From the NCBI RefSeq assembly GCF_900086985.1, contig NZ_LT593974.1:2914001-2978000 (forward strand): a stretch of DNA of 64,000 bases, read 5' to 3'. The DNA is from Halomonas sp. HL-93 (lineage in GTDB: Bacteria; Pseudomonadota; Gammaproteobacteria; Pseudomonadales; Halomonadaceae). The position numbers and the translations under genes were made by a program. Under the pieces are notes generated by a model. The model had not been told where the DNA came from, searched no databases, and saw only the letters and a list, made by a program, of their open reading frames with translations. This document shows positions 56,399-64,000 of the stretch, piece after piece. Position 1 is the stretch's first letter. Each line of letters opens with the position of its first letter.

Positions 56399-57478
56399 TC
56401 AAACAGCATTTGCGTTAGAAATACCTTTATTACTGTCAGTCGCTTTTCCATCCTGTTTTGAAACTCTTTTTTTCTTATTTTTGTATTGAACGTTATTGAG
56501 CATTACCGCCAGAACAATAACGCTGCCGGTGAAGACCATCTGCCAATAAGCTGATACCCCAATAATCACCAGCCCATCCGAAAGAAAGCCAATCACAAAT
56601 GCACCCAATAAGGTATTACGTATAGACCCACGCCCACCCATCAAGGAGGCTCCACCAATCACAACTGCAGCAATTGCAGTCAGTTCGTATGTCGTCCCTG
56701 CAGTGGGGCCGGCTGAGGTTAGTTGTGACGCCAACACCACTCCAGCCAAGGCAGCGCATATTCCGGAAATAATATATACCGATAGCTTAACCCGATTGAC
56801 AGGCACACCCGACAACTCTGCGGCACGCGCATTACCACCTGTTGAATAGATCCAGCGCCCATAGGGCGTTCGGCTAAGTGCTATGATACAAACGAGCGCC
56901 ACCACAAAAAGGATGATGACGCCCACAGGGATACCCATAAGCTTATTAAAGCCTAGCCACTCAAACCCGGTATTACCTAGCTCGGGCTCTCCATCAAGGT
57001 CATTAAATGTTAAACCATCGGTAAGTAATAAAGCAGCGCCCCGTGCCACATAAAGCATTCCTAAAGTGGCGACAAAAGCAGGGACTTTAAAATAAGCGAC
57101 CAAGACGCCATTAATAGCACCTACAAAGGCTCCCAAGAGACAAGTAAGCACTACCACCACCCATACTGAGGGGAAGACAGCTAAATTCAAAAACTCAATC
57201 TCAACGCCCTCAAGCAACATTCCTGCAAACACGCCGCAAAATGCCATCGTTGAACCTACTGATAAGTCTATCCCTCCAGTAAGAATTACGAACAGCATAC
57301 CAATGCCTAATAATCCGAAAACAGCGACATGCGAGGACATTGTTAAAAAATTGCCTACGGTAAAATAATTTGCAGACAACATAGAGAATACTGCAATTAT
57401 GACTAATAGGGCTAAAAACGCTCTGCCTTCTAACAACAGATTAGCAACATCAATGCCCTTATTATTATGATTAGACAT
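56399..57478 (-). CDS. Sugar ABC transporter permease (RbsC-like)
   Basis: A 359-residue membrane protein of the BPD-transp-2 family with about ten helices: LTGGIDLSVGSTMAFCGVFAGML, GTYGRW-type INSTGGNARAAELSGV-like IYSTGGNARAAELSGVPV, and AIAAVVIGGASLMGGRGSI. ATG 57478 has AGG eight bases upstream. It lies between ATPase and binding protein genes, 23 and 78 bases away. It carries the imported substrate through the membrane. Confidence 0.92.
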   Translation of the reverse strand: MSNHNNKGIDVANLLLEGRAFLALLVIIAVFSMLSANYFTVGNFLTMSSHVAVFGLLGIGMLFVILTGGIDLSVGSTMAFCGVFAGMLLEGVEIEFLNLAVFPSVWVVVVLTCLLGAFVGAINGVLVAYFKVPAFVATLGMLYVARGAALLLTDGLTFNDLDGEPELGNTGFEWLGFNKLMGIPVGVIILFVVALVCIIALSRTPYGRWIYSTGGNARAAELSGVPVNRVKLSVYIISGICAALAGVVLASQLTSAGPTAGTTYELTAIAAVVIGGASLMGGRGSIRNTLLGAFVIGFLSDGLVIIGVSAYWQMVFTGSVIVLAVMLNNVQYKNKKKRVSKQDGKATDSNKGISNANAV

Positions 57479-57501
57479 ATAAATCACCTGTATTAATTAA
57501 A

Positions 57502-59052
57502 TTAAGCAGCTACTGATTCACCAGAAGCAGCCATGATTTCGTCTTTGGTAACACCAGGGCCAAATTCAGCCGATACTCGCCCTTTTCGCATCACCAACAC
57601 CCTATGAGGAATACTCAAACATTCACTCACTTCAGATGTCGAAAAAATAACGGCCAAACCTTGGCGGGCACCTTCACTTAGCAATTTGAAAACTTCTGCT
57701 TTGGCTCCCACATCAATACCACGGCTTGGCTCATCCAGTATAAAAACGTCCGGGTTGGTCGCTAGCATTTTACCAATAACGACTTTCTGCTGATTACCGC
57801 CCGATAATGAGCCGATATCCGCCTCTCCACCGTCTGTTTTGATATGCACTTTATCGATAGCGGAGGCAATCATTCCTTTCTCTAAACCGGAGGAAGTTAT
57901 CCCTTTGCGGGTGAATGTATTGATGCTCGCTAGCGATAAATTTCGTCCTACTGACAATGTGGGCACCAACCCATCTCGCTGGCGGTCTTCGGGTACCAGT
58001 ACTAGCCCTCTCTGGATTCGCTGCGCAATAGTGAAGTGCGATACATCCTTTGACTGAAGCAGGATCTCTCCCCCAGCCTGACGCACCCGCCCGGCGACAC
58101 ACTCCAATAGCTCCGTTCTTCCAGCGCCCATCAGTCCATAAATGCAGACGATCTCACCGGCACGCACATCAAGTGAAAAGTCGTCAACGACATAGCGACC
58201 CGCGACGTTGTCGTCACTCACGTAAAGATGTTGAATAGATAGCGCTATATCACCCTGCTCATACCCCATTGGCGGTGAGCCAAGGTCGAAGCTATCCCCC
58301 ACCATATGCCTTACGATCCACTGAAGATCGACGTCCCTGCGTGGGGCATAAGCGGTCATGGCTCCATCGCGCAGCACCACGGCGTGATCCGTGATCTGAA
58401 GTGCTTCTTCCAAATGGTGAGAAATATAAACAATCGAGACCCCTCTGCTCTTGAGATCCCTGACCACCTTGAATAGCGTCTCGACTTCTGAGGCGCTCAA
58501 TGCCGATGTCGGCTCGTCCATAATCAGAATACGAGAGTTTTTGGATAGCGCTCTGGCGATTTCAACGATTTGCTGTTGACCCACTCGGAGATCTTCGACG
58601 GGCGTCAGCGGGTTGATCGGTTCGCCCAACTCTTCCATCAACCGTTCAGTCTGACGCGCCTCCTCGTTATAGTCGACGCTACCTTTTCCGTTAGTAAGTT
58701 CACGCCCCATGAAAATGTTGTCGCGCACATTCAGGTTGGGTGCCAGGCTCAACTCCTGATGAATGATAGTAATACCCAGCGCTTCCGCATCTGACGGTGA
58801 GGAAAAGCGTACGCTTTCGCCTTCCAAAATAATCTCGCCTGCGGTCTGAGGAATGACGCCAGACAAAATTTTCATCAGCGTGGATTTTCCCGCCCCATTT
58901 TCACCAAAGAGTGTCGTCACTTGTCCTCGATGTATATCGAAGTTGACTTCTTTGAGGGCTTGTACGGCACCGAAACGTTTTTCGATATTGCGTGCTGAAA
59001 GAATCACTTCAAGTGAAATCGTCTCCACGCTCGGTCGTTGGTCATTGTGCAT
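57502..59052 (-). CDS. Sugar ABC transporter ATPase (RbsA-like, two ABC domains)
   Basis: A 516-residue protein with two tandem ATPase domains. The first has Walker A GENGAGKST, VGQQQIVEIARALSKN and the Walker B LIMDEPTSAL. The second has a degenerate Walker A (GLMGAGRTE), LSGGNQQKVVIGKML and LDEPSRGIDVG. This is the RbsA/MglA pattern of sugar importers. ATG 59052 is preferred over 59058 because GAGGA is six bases before it. It ends 23 bases before the permease start. Confidence 0.93.
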   Translation of the reverse strand: MHNDQRPSVETISLEVILSARNIEKRFGAVQALKEVNFDIHRGQVTTLFGENGAGKSTLMKILSGVIPQTAGEIILEGESVRFSSPSDAEALGITIIHQELSLAPNLNVRDNIFMGRELTNGKGSVDYNEEARQTERLMEELGEPINPLTPVEDLRVGQQQIVEIARALSKNSRILIMDEPTSALSASEVETLFKVVRDLKSRGVSIVYISHHLEEALQITDHAVVLRDGAMTAYAPRRDVDLQWIVRHMVGDSFDLGSPPMGYEQGDIALSIQHLYVSDDNVAGRYVVDDFSLDVRAGEIVCIYGLMGAGRTELLECVAGRVRQAGGEILLQSKDVSHFTIAQRIQRGLVLVPEDRQRDGLVPTLSVGRNLSLASINTFTRKGITSSGLEKGMIASAIDKVHIKTDGGEADIGSLSGGNQQKVVIGKMLATNPDVFILDEPSRGIDVGAKAEVFKLLSEGARQGLAVIFSTSEVSECLSIPHRVLVMRKGRVSAEFGPGVTKDEIMAASGESVAA

Positions 59053-59061
59053 CGCCATTCC

Positions 59062-59706
59062 TCATTCGCTGATCGCTATACTCACGGGAGTAATTAGCCA
59101 GTTTTCAGGATTGATCATGTTAAAGGAGCCAACTACTTCCAACGTCTTGCCTGTTAAATCCTGACCATCAATCTCCGAAAGTACTTGACGCTTCATTTCT
59201 TTATTTAATGCGGCGCCTGCATCTTGATATTCAATTTGATTGGTGAAATCACTAAATTCAATTTCGCCGGTTGTATCCCGGAGTGTCGTGCCGTTAACCG
59301 CCGAACCTGCCTGGAATCGCACAACCACATCATCAGGCATATCAGCAATATCCACGGTGTAGATGCCCGATGCTTCTTCTACGACCTCTCCTGTAAATTT
59401 GACTGGTATAATATGACCGACGCCAGAAGAAACACCATATTTCTCACCTGCCTCACTTGCACTTTGAAGGGCGTCGGGAGCCAGTGTTGATGCATCGACG
59501 GCGTTAGTCTCGACATATTCTTTAATACCTGGAAAGTTATCTTTCGCAAATTGCTCTGGCGAAAAACCTATTTCACTCTCGAGTTCATCCAGGCTCAGCA
59601 CCTTGGTGTCAAATGCCATTAATAAAACAAGTGCGATGGCAAAAGCAGCCGGCACGAAGACTCTTATACGTTTATTACTGGGCACCGAATTTAATGTCAT
59701 CGACAT
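59062..59706 (-). CDS. DUF2291 family protein
   Basis: A 214-residue protein found in RbsABC-type operons. One N-terminal membrane helix (VFVPAAFAIALVLLMAFDT) is followed by a secreted domain with VIPVKFTGEVVEE-like HIIPVKFTGEVVEEASGIY, VRFQAGSAVNGTTLRDTTGEIEFSDFTNQIEYQ (split) and KTLEVVGSFNM. DUF2291 proteins are generally described as lipoproteins, but no lipobox Cys is present here, so it is likely anchored by the helix. A role in sugar uptake is inferred from location. ATG 59706 has GGAG upstream. Confidence 0.82.
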   Translation of the reverse strand: MSMTLNSVPSNKRIRVFVPAAFAIALVLLMAFDTKVLSLDELESEIGFSPEQFAKDNFPGIKEYVETNAVDASTLAPDALQSASEAGEKYGVSSGVGHIIPVKFTGEVVEEASGIYTVDIADMPDDVVVRFQAGSAVNGTTLRDTTGEIEFSDFTNQIEYQDAGAALNKEMKRQVLSEIDGQDLTGKTLEVVGSFNMINPENWLITPVSIAISE

Positions 59707-59753
59707 AAACACTCCGGTTATCATTGTATTTATAAATAAATAGCTTTCTTCGC

Positions 59754-60860
59754 CTACTGATCGCCAGGTATAAGCACAACCTTTAACGCGTCAGGGTCAT
59801 TGCGCATTAGATCCAGCCCTTGATGAAATTTATCCAATGGAAGCTTATGCGTAACAACGTGGTCCGTTGGAAAATCACCATTACCAATACCTTCGATCAC
59901 AAGCGGATAGCAATAAGGGCCTAGATGCGCACCCAATATATCCAGCTCCTTGCGATCACTGATAATGCTCCAATCAACCGTCACAGGTTCTTTGAATACG
60001 CTGAACTCGACAAAACGGCCAAGTTTACGAATCATATAAAGACCTTGCTCTACCGACTGAACAGCGCCAGTGGCCTCAATATAGATATCGCAGCCATAGC
60101 CCTCCGTAATACTTTTCACGTAGTCAACAACATCAACTTCAGCAGGATTCAGAACGATATCAGCACCAAACTCTTTAGCAAGTTCCAACCGCTTATTGTT
60201 GAGGTCCAGGACCACTAATTTGGAAGGCCCGGACTTCTTGATTGCACCGATCATTCCTAACCCAAGAGTTCCTGCACCGGATAGCACAACGACATCGCCA
60301 AGTTCCACCTGCGCACGCTTAACGGCATGTAGTGAACAAGCATAGGGCTCAACAAGCACCGCTTTTTCCATCGGAATTTCATCAGGCAGCTTGTGGTTTA
60401 TAGCCTCTTTGGGAAAGACCATATATTCAGCCATGCCTCCATTCACATTGTGCTGGAAGCCATATACATCGTGTTTCTCACACATCCAGTACTGACCACG
60501 ATTGCAAAATCGGCATTCCCAGCAAGGCACAATCTGCTCAGAAATGACACGATCACCAATTTCAATACCTTTTACACCCTCTCCCAGCGCCATCACATGA
60601 CCTATAAATTCATGCCCGGGAATCATTGGCGCCTTGATATACGCAGGCTGGGTCTCATCTCCCCAAAAGCTAGGCGCACCCTCGTATGCCTTTAAATCAC
60701 CTGCACAGATGCCACATGCTTCGACCTTAATCAGCACTTCACCCTTTTCAGCCTTGGGCACAGCCACCTCTTCAAGGCGATAATCACCAGAAGCGTAGGC
60801 TACGACGGCTTGCATGGTCATGGGTAATTCGGTGTGATTGTTGTTATCGGCGTTACGCAT
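59754..60860 (-). CDS. eltD: Erythritol/L-threitol dehydrogenase-like zinc alcohol dehydrogenase
   Basis: A 368-residue zinc MDR dehydrogenase. The catalytic zinc ligands are in EACGICAGDLK and PGHEF, and structural Cys are in VPCWECRFCNRGQYWMC; the Rossmann motif is GAGTLGLG. Specific segments (FWGDETQPAYIKAP, SEQIVPCWECRF, KHDVYGFQHN, DWSIISDRKELDILGAHLGP) closely recall mycobacterial EltD, which oxidises erythritol or L-threitol to L-erythrulose. That match is from memory. AGGAG lies seven bases before the ATG. It is the first gene of a run ending with the ABC importer and kinase. Confidence 0.85.
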   Translation of the reverse strand: MRNADNNNHTELPMTMQAVVAYASGDYRLEEVAVPKAEKGEVLIKVEACGICAGDLKAYEGAPSFWGDETQPAYIKAPMIPGHEFIGHVMALGEGVKGIEIGDRVISEQIVPCWECRFCNRGQYWMCEKHDVYGFQHNVNGGMAEYMVFPKEAINHKLPDEIPMEKAVLVEPYACSLHAVKRAQVELGDVVVLSGAGTLGLGMIGAIKKSGPSKLVVLDLNNKRLELAKEFGADIVLNPAEVDVVDYVKSITEGYGCDIYIEATGAVQSVEQGLYMIRKLGRFVEFSVFKEPVTVDWSIISDRKELDILGAHLGPYCYPLVIEGIGNGDFPTDHVVTHKLPLDKFHQGLDLMRNDPDALKVVLIPGDQ

Positions 60861-61076
60861 TGCTCACTCCTAATGTCTCTCGTGTTGTCTTCCTATCCAC
60901 GCTCGCGTTACAAAAGATCTCATAGTGTACATATGAATTAAGTACTTTCAGGATAGCTTAGTCAATCCACAATGTAAGCTTTCATTCTTATACTTTAGGC
61001 TAAAAAAATAAGTGCATGATTTTTATTTAAAAAAACTTACAATGGAAAAACCTCTCATTTTTTCAGGGGAAATAAA

Positions 61077-61097
61077 GATAAAATAAAATATTTTATC
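61077..61097. promoter_or_regulatory. Inverted repeat, candidate SorC-type operator
   Basis: GATAAAATA-AAA-TATTTTATC is a perfect repeat with 9-base arms, and GTCACGTGAC (61100-61109) stands just after it. Both lie about 220-250 bases upstream of the eltD-like gene, next to a SorC regulator gene. Binding is not shown. Confidence 0.4.
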
Positions 61098-61162
61098 TGG
61101 TCACGTGACGATCAAATGTTCATTCGCTGGCAGCAACGATAAGTTGCCCGCACAATAAACTT

Positions 61163-61186
61163 GGCATGCCAAAGAATGGGCATGCC
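61163..61186. terminator. Hairpin downstream of the sorC-type regulator gene
   Basis: GGCATGCC, eight-base spacer, GGCATGCC; each arm is also a palindrome. On the minus strand it follows the regulator stop by 50 bases and is followed by AAGTTTATT. It may be a weak terminator or a tandem protein-binding site. Confidence 0.45.
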
Positions 61187-61235
61187 TGAGGAAATGATAG
61201 GTGAATCAGAGGAGTGAAAGCTGTGCTCTAGTGGC

Positions 61236-62225
61236 CTAGTAAGTGTTCAGCGCCCCACCACCCTGTGTGGCCTCATCAAGACGCAGGATGGTGTGCGCAT
61301 TGGTCACGCTCGTCGCCAATGTATCGATAACCCCCGTCCGAAGCGCCCCCAGTATGCCGACAGCTTTAGTGTTCTCACTGGCGATAGCGATAACATCAGG
61401 AATACGCGTGAGATCCTGAATATTGAGCCCTACCACGCGCCCCTGCATCTGCGTAGCCGAGGGCTGCCCATGAATATCGATAAAGTCATAGCCCATCATG
61501 TCGCCCACTGTTCCAGAGAGCCGTGCTTCAGCAATCTCCTGGGCTGAAAACCACCCCATACGCACCATATTGCTATCTTCACTGACGTCACCGACACCAA
61601 TCAATGCCGTATCCGCGCGACGGGCACGGTCTAACGTCTGCCTGACGGTGGAGTTTTCATACAGTGCGTCCCTTACCTCTCCGTTCTGCACCAGCGCAGG
61701 GGCATAGAGGGTCTCACTATCACCACCAAATCGACTCGCCAAGCGCCGACAAATATGATCGGGGTTCATATGCTCACCCGCACGTAGCGACCCCCCAATC
61801 GCGCATACAAAAGAAACCTTCAATGACTCTGCCTGAAAAACGTTATCCGCCACAGCGGCAACATTACGCCCCATGCCAACGGCGACGATCTGGCCGTCCG
61901 TCAGACTACGCGAAAGATGGTCAGCTACCAGACTCGCGACGCCCGAGCGCTGTATATCAGGGTCAGAATTATCCAGAGCAATCAGCGCTCGTTTCAGGCC
62001 AAAGCGTCGTTTTAGCTCCTGCTCAATCTCGACACTAACAGCGGGATGTAGGCGCACCCGAACATCCACAATACCTTCTGCCTGCGCTCGTTTGAGCAGT
62101 CGCCCTACTCGGACACGCGAATGGCCAAGCCGGTTAGCAATCGCTTCTTGCGTCTCCCCCTGCACATAGTAGAGAGTTGAAATCTCTGTCATTAAGTCAA
62201 TATCTGCAGCGTCTTGACCATTCAT
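61236..62225 (-). CDS. SorC family sugar-binding transcriptional regulator
   Basis: A 329-residue regulator. An N-terminal HTH (LMTEISTLYYVQGETQEAIANRLGHSRVRVGRLLKRAQAEGIV, split) is followed by a phosphosugar-binding domain (DGQIVAVGMGRNVAAVADNV, GGSLRAGEHMNPDHICRRLA, ALIGVGDVSEDSNM and SENTKAVGILGALRTG). SorC proteins respond to phosphorylated sugars. Sitting between the kinase and the dehydrogenase operon it should control both. The start is uncertain: 62225, 62234 and 62255 are all possible. Confidence 0.92.
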   Translation of the reverse strand: MNGQDAADIDLMTEISTLYYVQGETQEAIANRLGHSRVRVGRLLKRAQAEGIVDVRVRLHPAVSVEIEQELKRRFGLKRALIALDNSDPDIQRSGVASLVADHLSRSLTDGQIVAVGMGRNVAAVADNVFQAESLKVSFVCAIGGSLRAGEHMNPDHICRRLASRFGGDSETLYAPALVQNGEVRDALYENSTVRQTLDRARRADTALIGVGDVSEDSNMVRMGWFSAQEIAEARLSGTVGDMMGYDFIDIHGQPSATQMQGRVVGLNIQDLTRIPDVIAIASENTKAVGILGALRTGVIDTLATSVTNAHTILRLDEATQGGGALNTY

Positions 62226-62320
62226 CCTCAGCATCCAGGCGTTGTTGAAGAGCATCTAGGAAGGCTCAAAAACGAGACTCTAAAAACCCAAGATTGGGTC
62301 TCGCATGTGCGCGTATAATG

Positions 62321-64000
62321 TCAGCTTGTTTCACACTTTTTCAACACGGGGATCAAAGCCTGAATAATCAGCGCGAGCGAAACGGAGCCTGCATCAGGTG
62401 TGCCTAGACTTTTTTCAGCCAATGGGCGCGCACGCCCCACCTTCGGGAGCAGCTTTGCCGTCGCTTCAGCCGCCTCGTTGGCAGCTTGTGCCGCGGCCTC
62501 CCAGCAATCCCCCACACCCTTGCCCTTCTCAACTTCCCTGGATAAAGCATCGGCAACAGGGACCAGCACATCGACTAACGTTTTGTCACCCAGCTCAGCT
62601 TTGCCGAATGCCATCACCTGCTGACGCGCCCCCACCACGCCAGCAGCAATACGCTGACTTGAAAGCGGCCTCTCATTGCCAAGTGACTCACCAATCGCTT
62701 TTAAGATAACCCGCCAGATTGCACCGGAGGTGCCGCCCGCTTTGTCCGACCACCGCTGACCAGCCCACTGCAGCACCGTCTCAGCACCCGCTCCTCCATC
62801 AAGCGCTTGGTTAGCAGCCTCAAGCGCAGCCCTGCTGCCGCGCTGCATGCCAATACCATGATCACCATCACCCGCGACAGCATCAATTTGGCCCAACAAA
62901 TCGCAATTTTCATCGACCGTCTTGTAAAGCATGGCTAGCGCTTCGACGACGCCCCGCGCTAATTTTCGCGATGCATCGCTTGCTTCAGGAATCTCATCTT
63001 GAACAACCACCTCTACCTCAGCCGGATCCAGCGCTTGCGCAGGCTCAATGCTGCCTTTTCGATAGCCTGCCGCATCCGCAGCAGCGGTCCATAGTGGCTC
63101 CATGTCTTTATCAAGCCAGAACAGCGTCAGCGACACCCCGGCCATATCAAGGCTTGTTACCAACTCCCCGACATCGGGCTCCACAACGGTTACTCCAGCC
63201 CTCTGCAACAACTCATCAACCTTACGGTAAATAACGAACAACTCTTCATACTTAACGGTACCCAAGCCATTGAGAATCGGTGCCACCCGAGCCCCTTTGA
63301 TATCAATACCCTCAGGAACTTCTGCCAGCAGCCGAGTGACGAGCACCTCTGCCAACCCGTCTGCCGTAGGTATATCAGTCTCACTAATCCCAGGCTCCCC
63401 ATGAATCCCCAGCCCGATAGCCATCCTGCCTTCGGGCACATGAAAGAGCGAATCGGCTGCCCCTGGTAACGTGCATCCCTCAAACGCCACCCCAAAAGAG
63501 CGCGTGCAGCGATTTGCTTCCTTTGCTACTTGAACCACGTCTCCCAGTGATAGCCCATTTTCTGCGGCAGCGGCAGCGGCCTTGAAAACGGTTAGATCGC
63601 CGGCGATGCCACGGCGCTTATCAAATTCCTCTAATGGCGCACTGGCAACATCATCGGTAACTAATACAATTTCACAGGGAATACCTTCAGCGATTAGTCG
63701 CTCACGCGCCTCACCAAAATGCAGCACATCACCCGCATAATTACCAAAGGAAAGCAGTACCCCTGCGCCGTTATTGGCCGCCTTCGCCACGGAATAAACC
63801 TGCTGGGACGAAGGCGAGCAAAACAGGTTGCCCATGACGGCTCCATGAGCCAAGCCTTGCCCAACCAATCCCGCAAACGTTGGGTAATGGCCACTCCCTC
63901 CGCCAATTACAACCGCAACCGTACCTGGCTTGCTGCGTGTGCTGCGTATTACGCCGCCCGGCACGGCCATCAGCTTATCGCGATTAGCAGCTACCAATCC
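62321..64000 (-). CDS. Fused DhaK-DhaL (dihydroxyacetone-type) kinase, possible erythrulose kinase; 5' end outside window
   Basis: At least 559 residues are present, open to the window edge at the 5' end. The N-terminal DhaK part has VIGGGSGHYPTFAGLVGQGLAHGAVMGNLF (split), the His that holds the substrate in GLGIHGEPGI, and NGLGTVKYEELFV. The C-terminal DhaL part has IDAVAGDGDHGIGMQRGSRAA and DKAGGTSGAIWRV, with the Asp residues that bind Mg-ATP. Kinases of this fused type include DhaK, and LerK and DerK that phosphorylate L- or D-erythrulose. Given the EltD-like gene next door, erythrulose kinase is the favoured role. It ends 65-95 bases before the SorC gene. Confidence 0.87.
   Translation of the reverse strand, partial: GLVAANRDKLMAVPGGVIRSTRSKPGTVAVVIGGGSGHYPTFAGLVGQGLAHGAVMGNLFCSPSSQQVYSVAKAANNGAGVLLSFGNYAGDVLHFGEARERLIAEGIPCEIVLVTDDVASAPLEEFDKRRGIAGDLTVFKAAAAAAENGLSLGDVVQVAKEANRCTRSFGVAFEGCTLPGAADSLFHVPEGRMAIGLGIHGEPGISETDIPTADGLAEVLVTRLLAEVPEGIDIKGARVAPILNGLGTVKYEELFVIYRKVDELLQRAGVTVVEPDVGELVTSLDMAGVSLTLFWLDKDMEPLWTAAADAAGYRKGSIEPAQALDPAEVEVVVQDEIPEASDASRKLARGVVEALAMLYKTVDENCDLLGQIDAVAGDGDHGIGMQRGSRAALEAANQALDGGAGAETVLQWAGQRWSDKAGGTSGAIWRVILKAIGESLGNERPLSSQRIAAGVVGARQQVMAFGKAELGDKTLVDVLVPVADALSREVEKGKGVGDCWEAAAQAANEAAEATAKLLPKVGRARPLAEKSLGTPDAGSVSLALIIQALIPVLKKCETS

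Larger units (their letters stand above)
60861..61235. other. 375-base AT-rich intergenic control region of the polyol operon
   Basis: This region holds the promoter of the leftward operon that starts with the eltD-like gene, and the end of the SorC regulator gene. It is clearly AT-rich. A 21-base inverted repeat (61077-61097), a 10-base palindrome (61100-61109) and a hairpin (61163-61186) are listed separately. No other gene is seen. Confidence 0.6.

Noticed and set aside
1..64000. CRISPR arrays, insertion sequences, prophage or integrase genes
   Set aside because: No regularly spaced repeats, transposase or integrase motifs were seen; the gene-loss patches carry remnants but no identifiable mobile element.

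Overview
The window reads as a chromosomal segment of a halophilic gammaproteobacterium, most likely Halomonas/Vreelandella (Halomonadaceae). This is inferred from the mix of protein families: Pseudomonas-type aruCFGDB arginine catabolism, FabV, a TRAP transporter, Na+ symporters, several GGDEF proteins and a YeeN-type YebC. No rRNA or tRNA was found to anchor the taxonomy. Most of the sequence has moderately high GC. The aru block and the following 41.8-43.3 kb genes look richer in GC, and the 54.4-61 kb sugar operon looks clearly poorer.

Layout. 0-4.3 kb: end of an MFS transporter, a CorA-type metal transporter, a GAF-PAS-GGDEF protein, and an SSS symporter under a TPP riboswitch (ThiV-like). 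4.5-9.8 kb: an unknown protein, methylmalonate-semialdehyde dehydrogenase and a DctPQM TRAP transporter. 9.9-14.4 kb: a DUF3581-like protein, a 984-residue AsmA-like envelope protein and a TRIC/UPF0126 protein. 14.7-19 kb: a frameshifted VgrG N-terminal fragment, a DUF3137-like/LemA pair, a DUF305 protein and an NfeD/stomatin pair. 19.2-31.5 kb: a 7TM GGDEF protein, DUF2252, an amidase/small membrane protein/SSS cluster with a LysR regulator, GNAT, BluB, GST, a MASE2-GGDEF protein and a flavodoxin-fold quinone reductase. 31.5-35.3 kb: a small-gene patch with remnants of a LysR gene and a GNAT gene, a MarR/DMT divergent pair with palindromic operators, GNAT, DUF523 and a parDE module.

35.3-41.6 kb is the arginine succinyltransferase operon aruCFGDB, read leftwards, with no aruE/astE in the window. 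41.8-45.2 kb: a C45-type Ntn hydrolase, a small ABM-fold protein, an SDR and a GlxA-type AraC regulator. 45.4-53.3 kb: FabV, a small unknown protein, glutathione peroxidase, LysE exporter, YebC/YeeN, a quinone-oxidoreductase-type dehydrogenase, an MsbA-like ABC exporter and an AbrB-family membrane protein. 53.6-54.3 kb: an FMN riboswitch in front of a type II lumazine synthase (RibH2).

54.4-64 kb is the most distinctive block: a leftward cluster with a DhaK-DhaL fused kinase (cut by the window edge), a SorC-type regulator, an erythritol/L-threitol-type Zn dehydrogenase, a DUF2291 protein, an RbsABC-type importer and a ribokinase-like PfkB kinase. Import, oxidation of a tetritol to erythrulose and phosphorylation by the DhaK-type kinase would form a coherent four-carbon polyol pathway; the PfkB kinase is the unexplained extra part.
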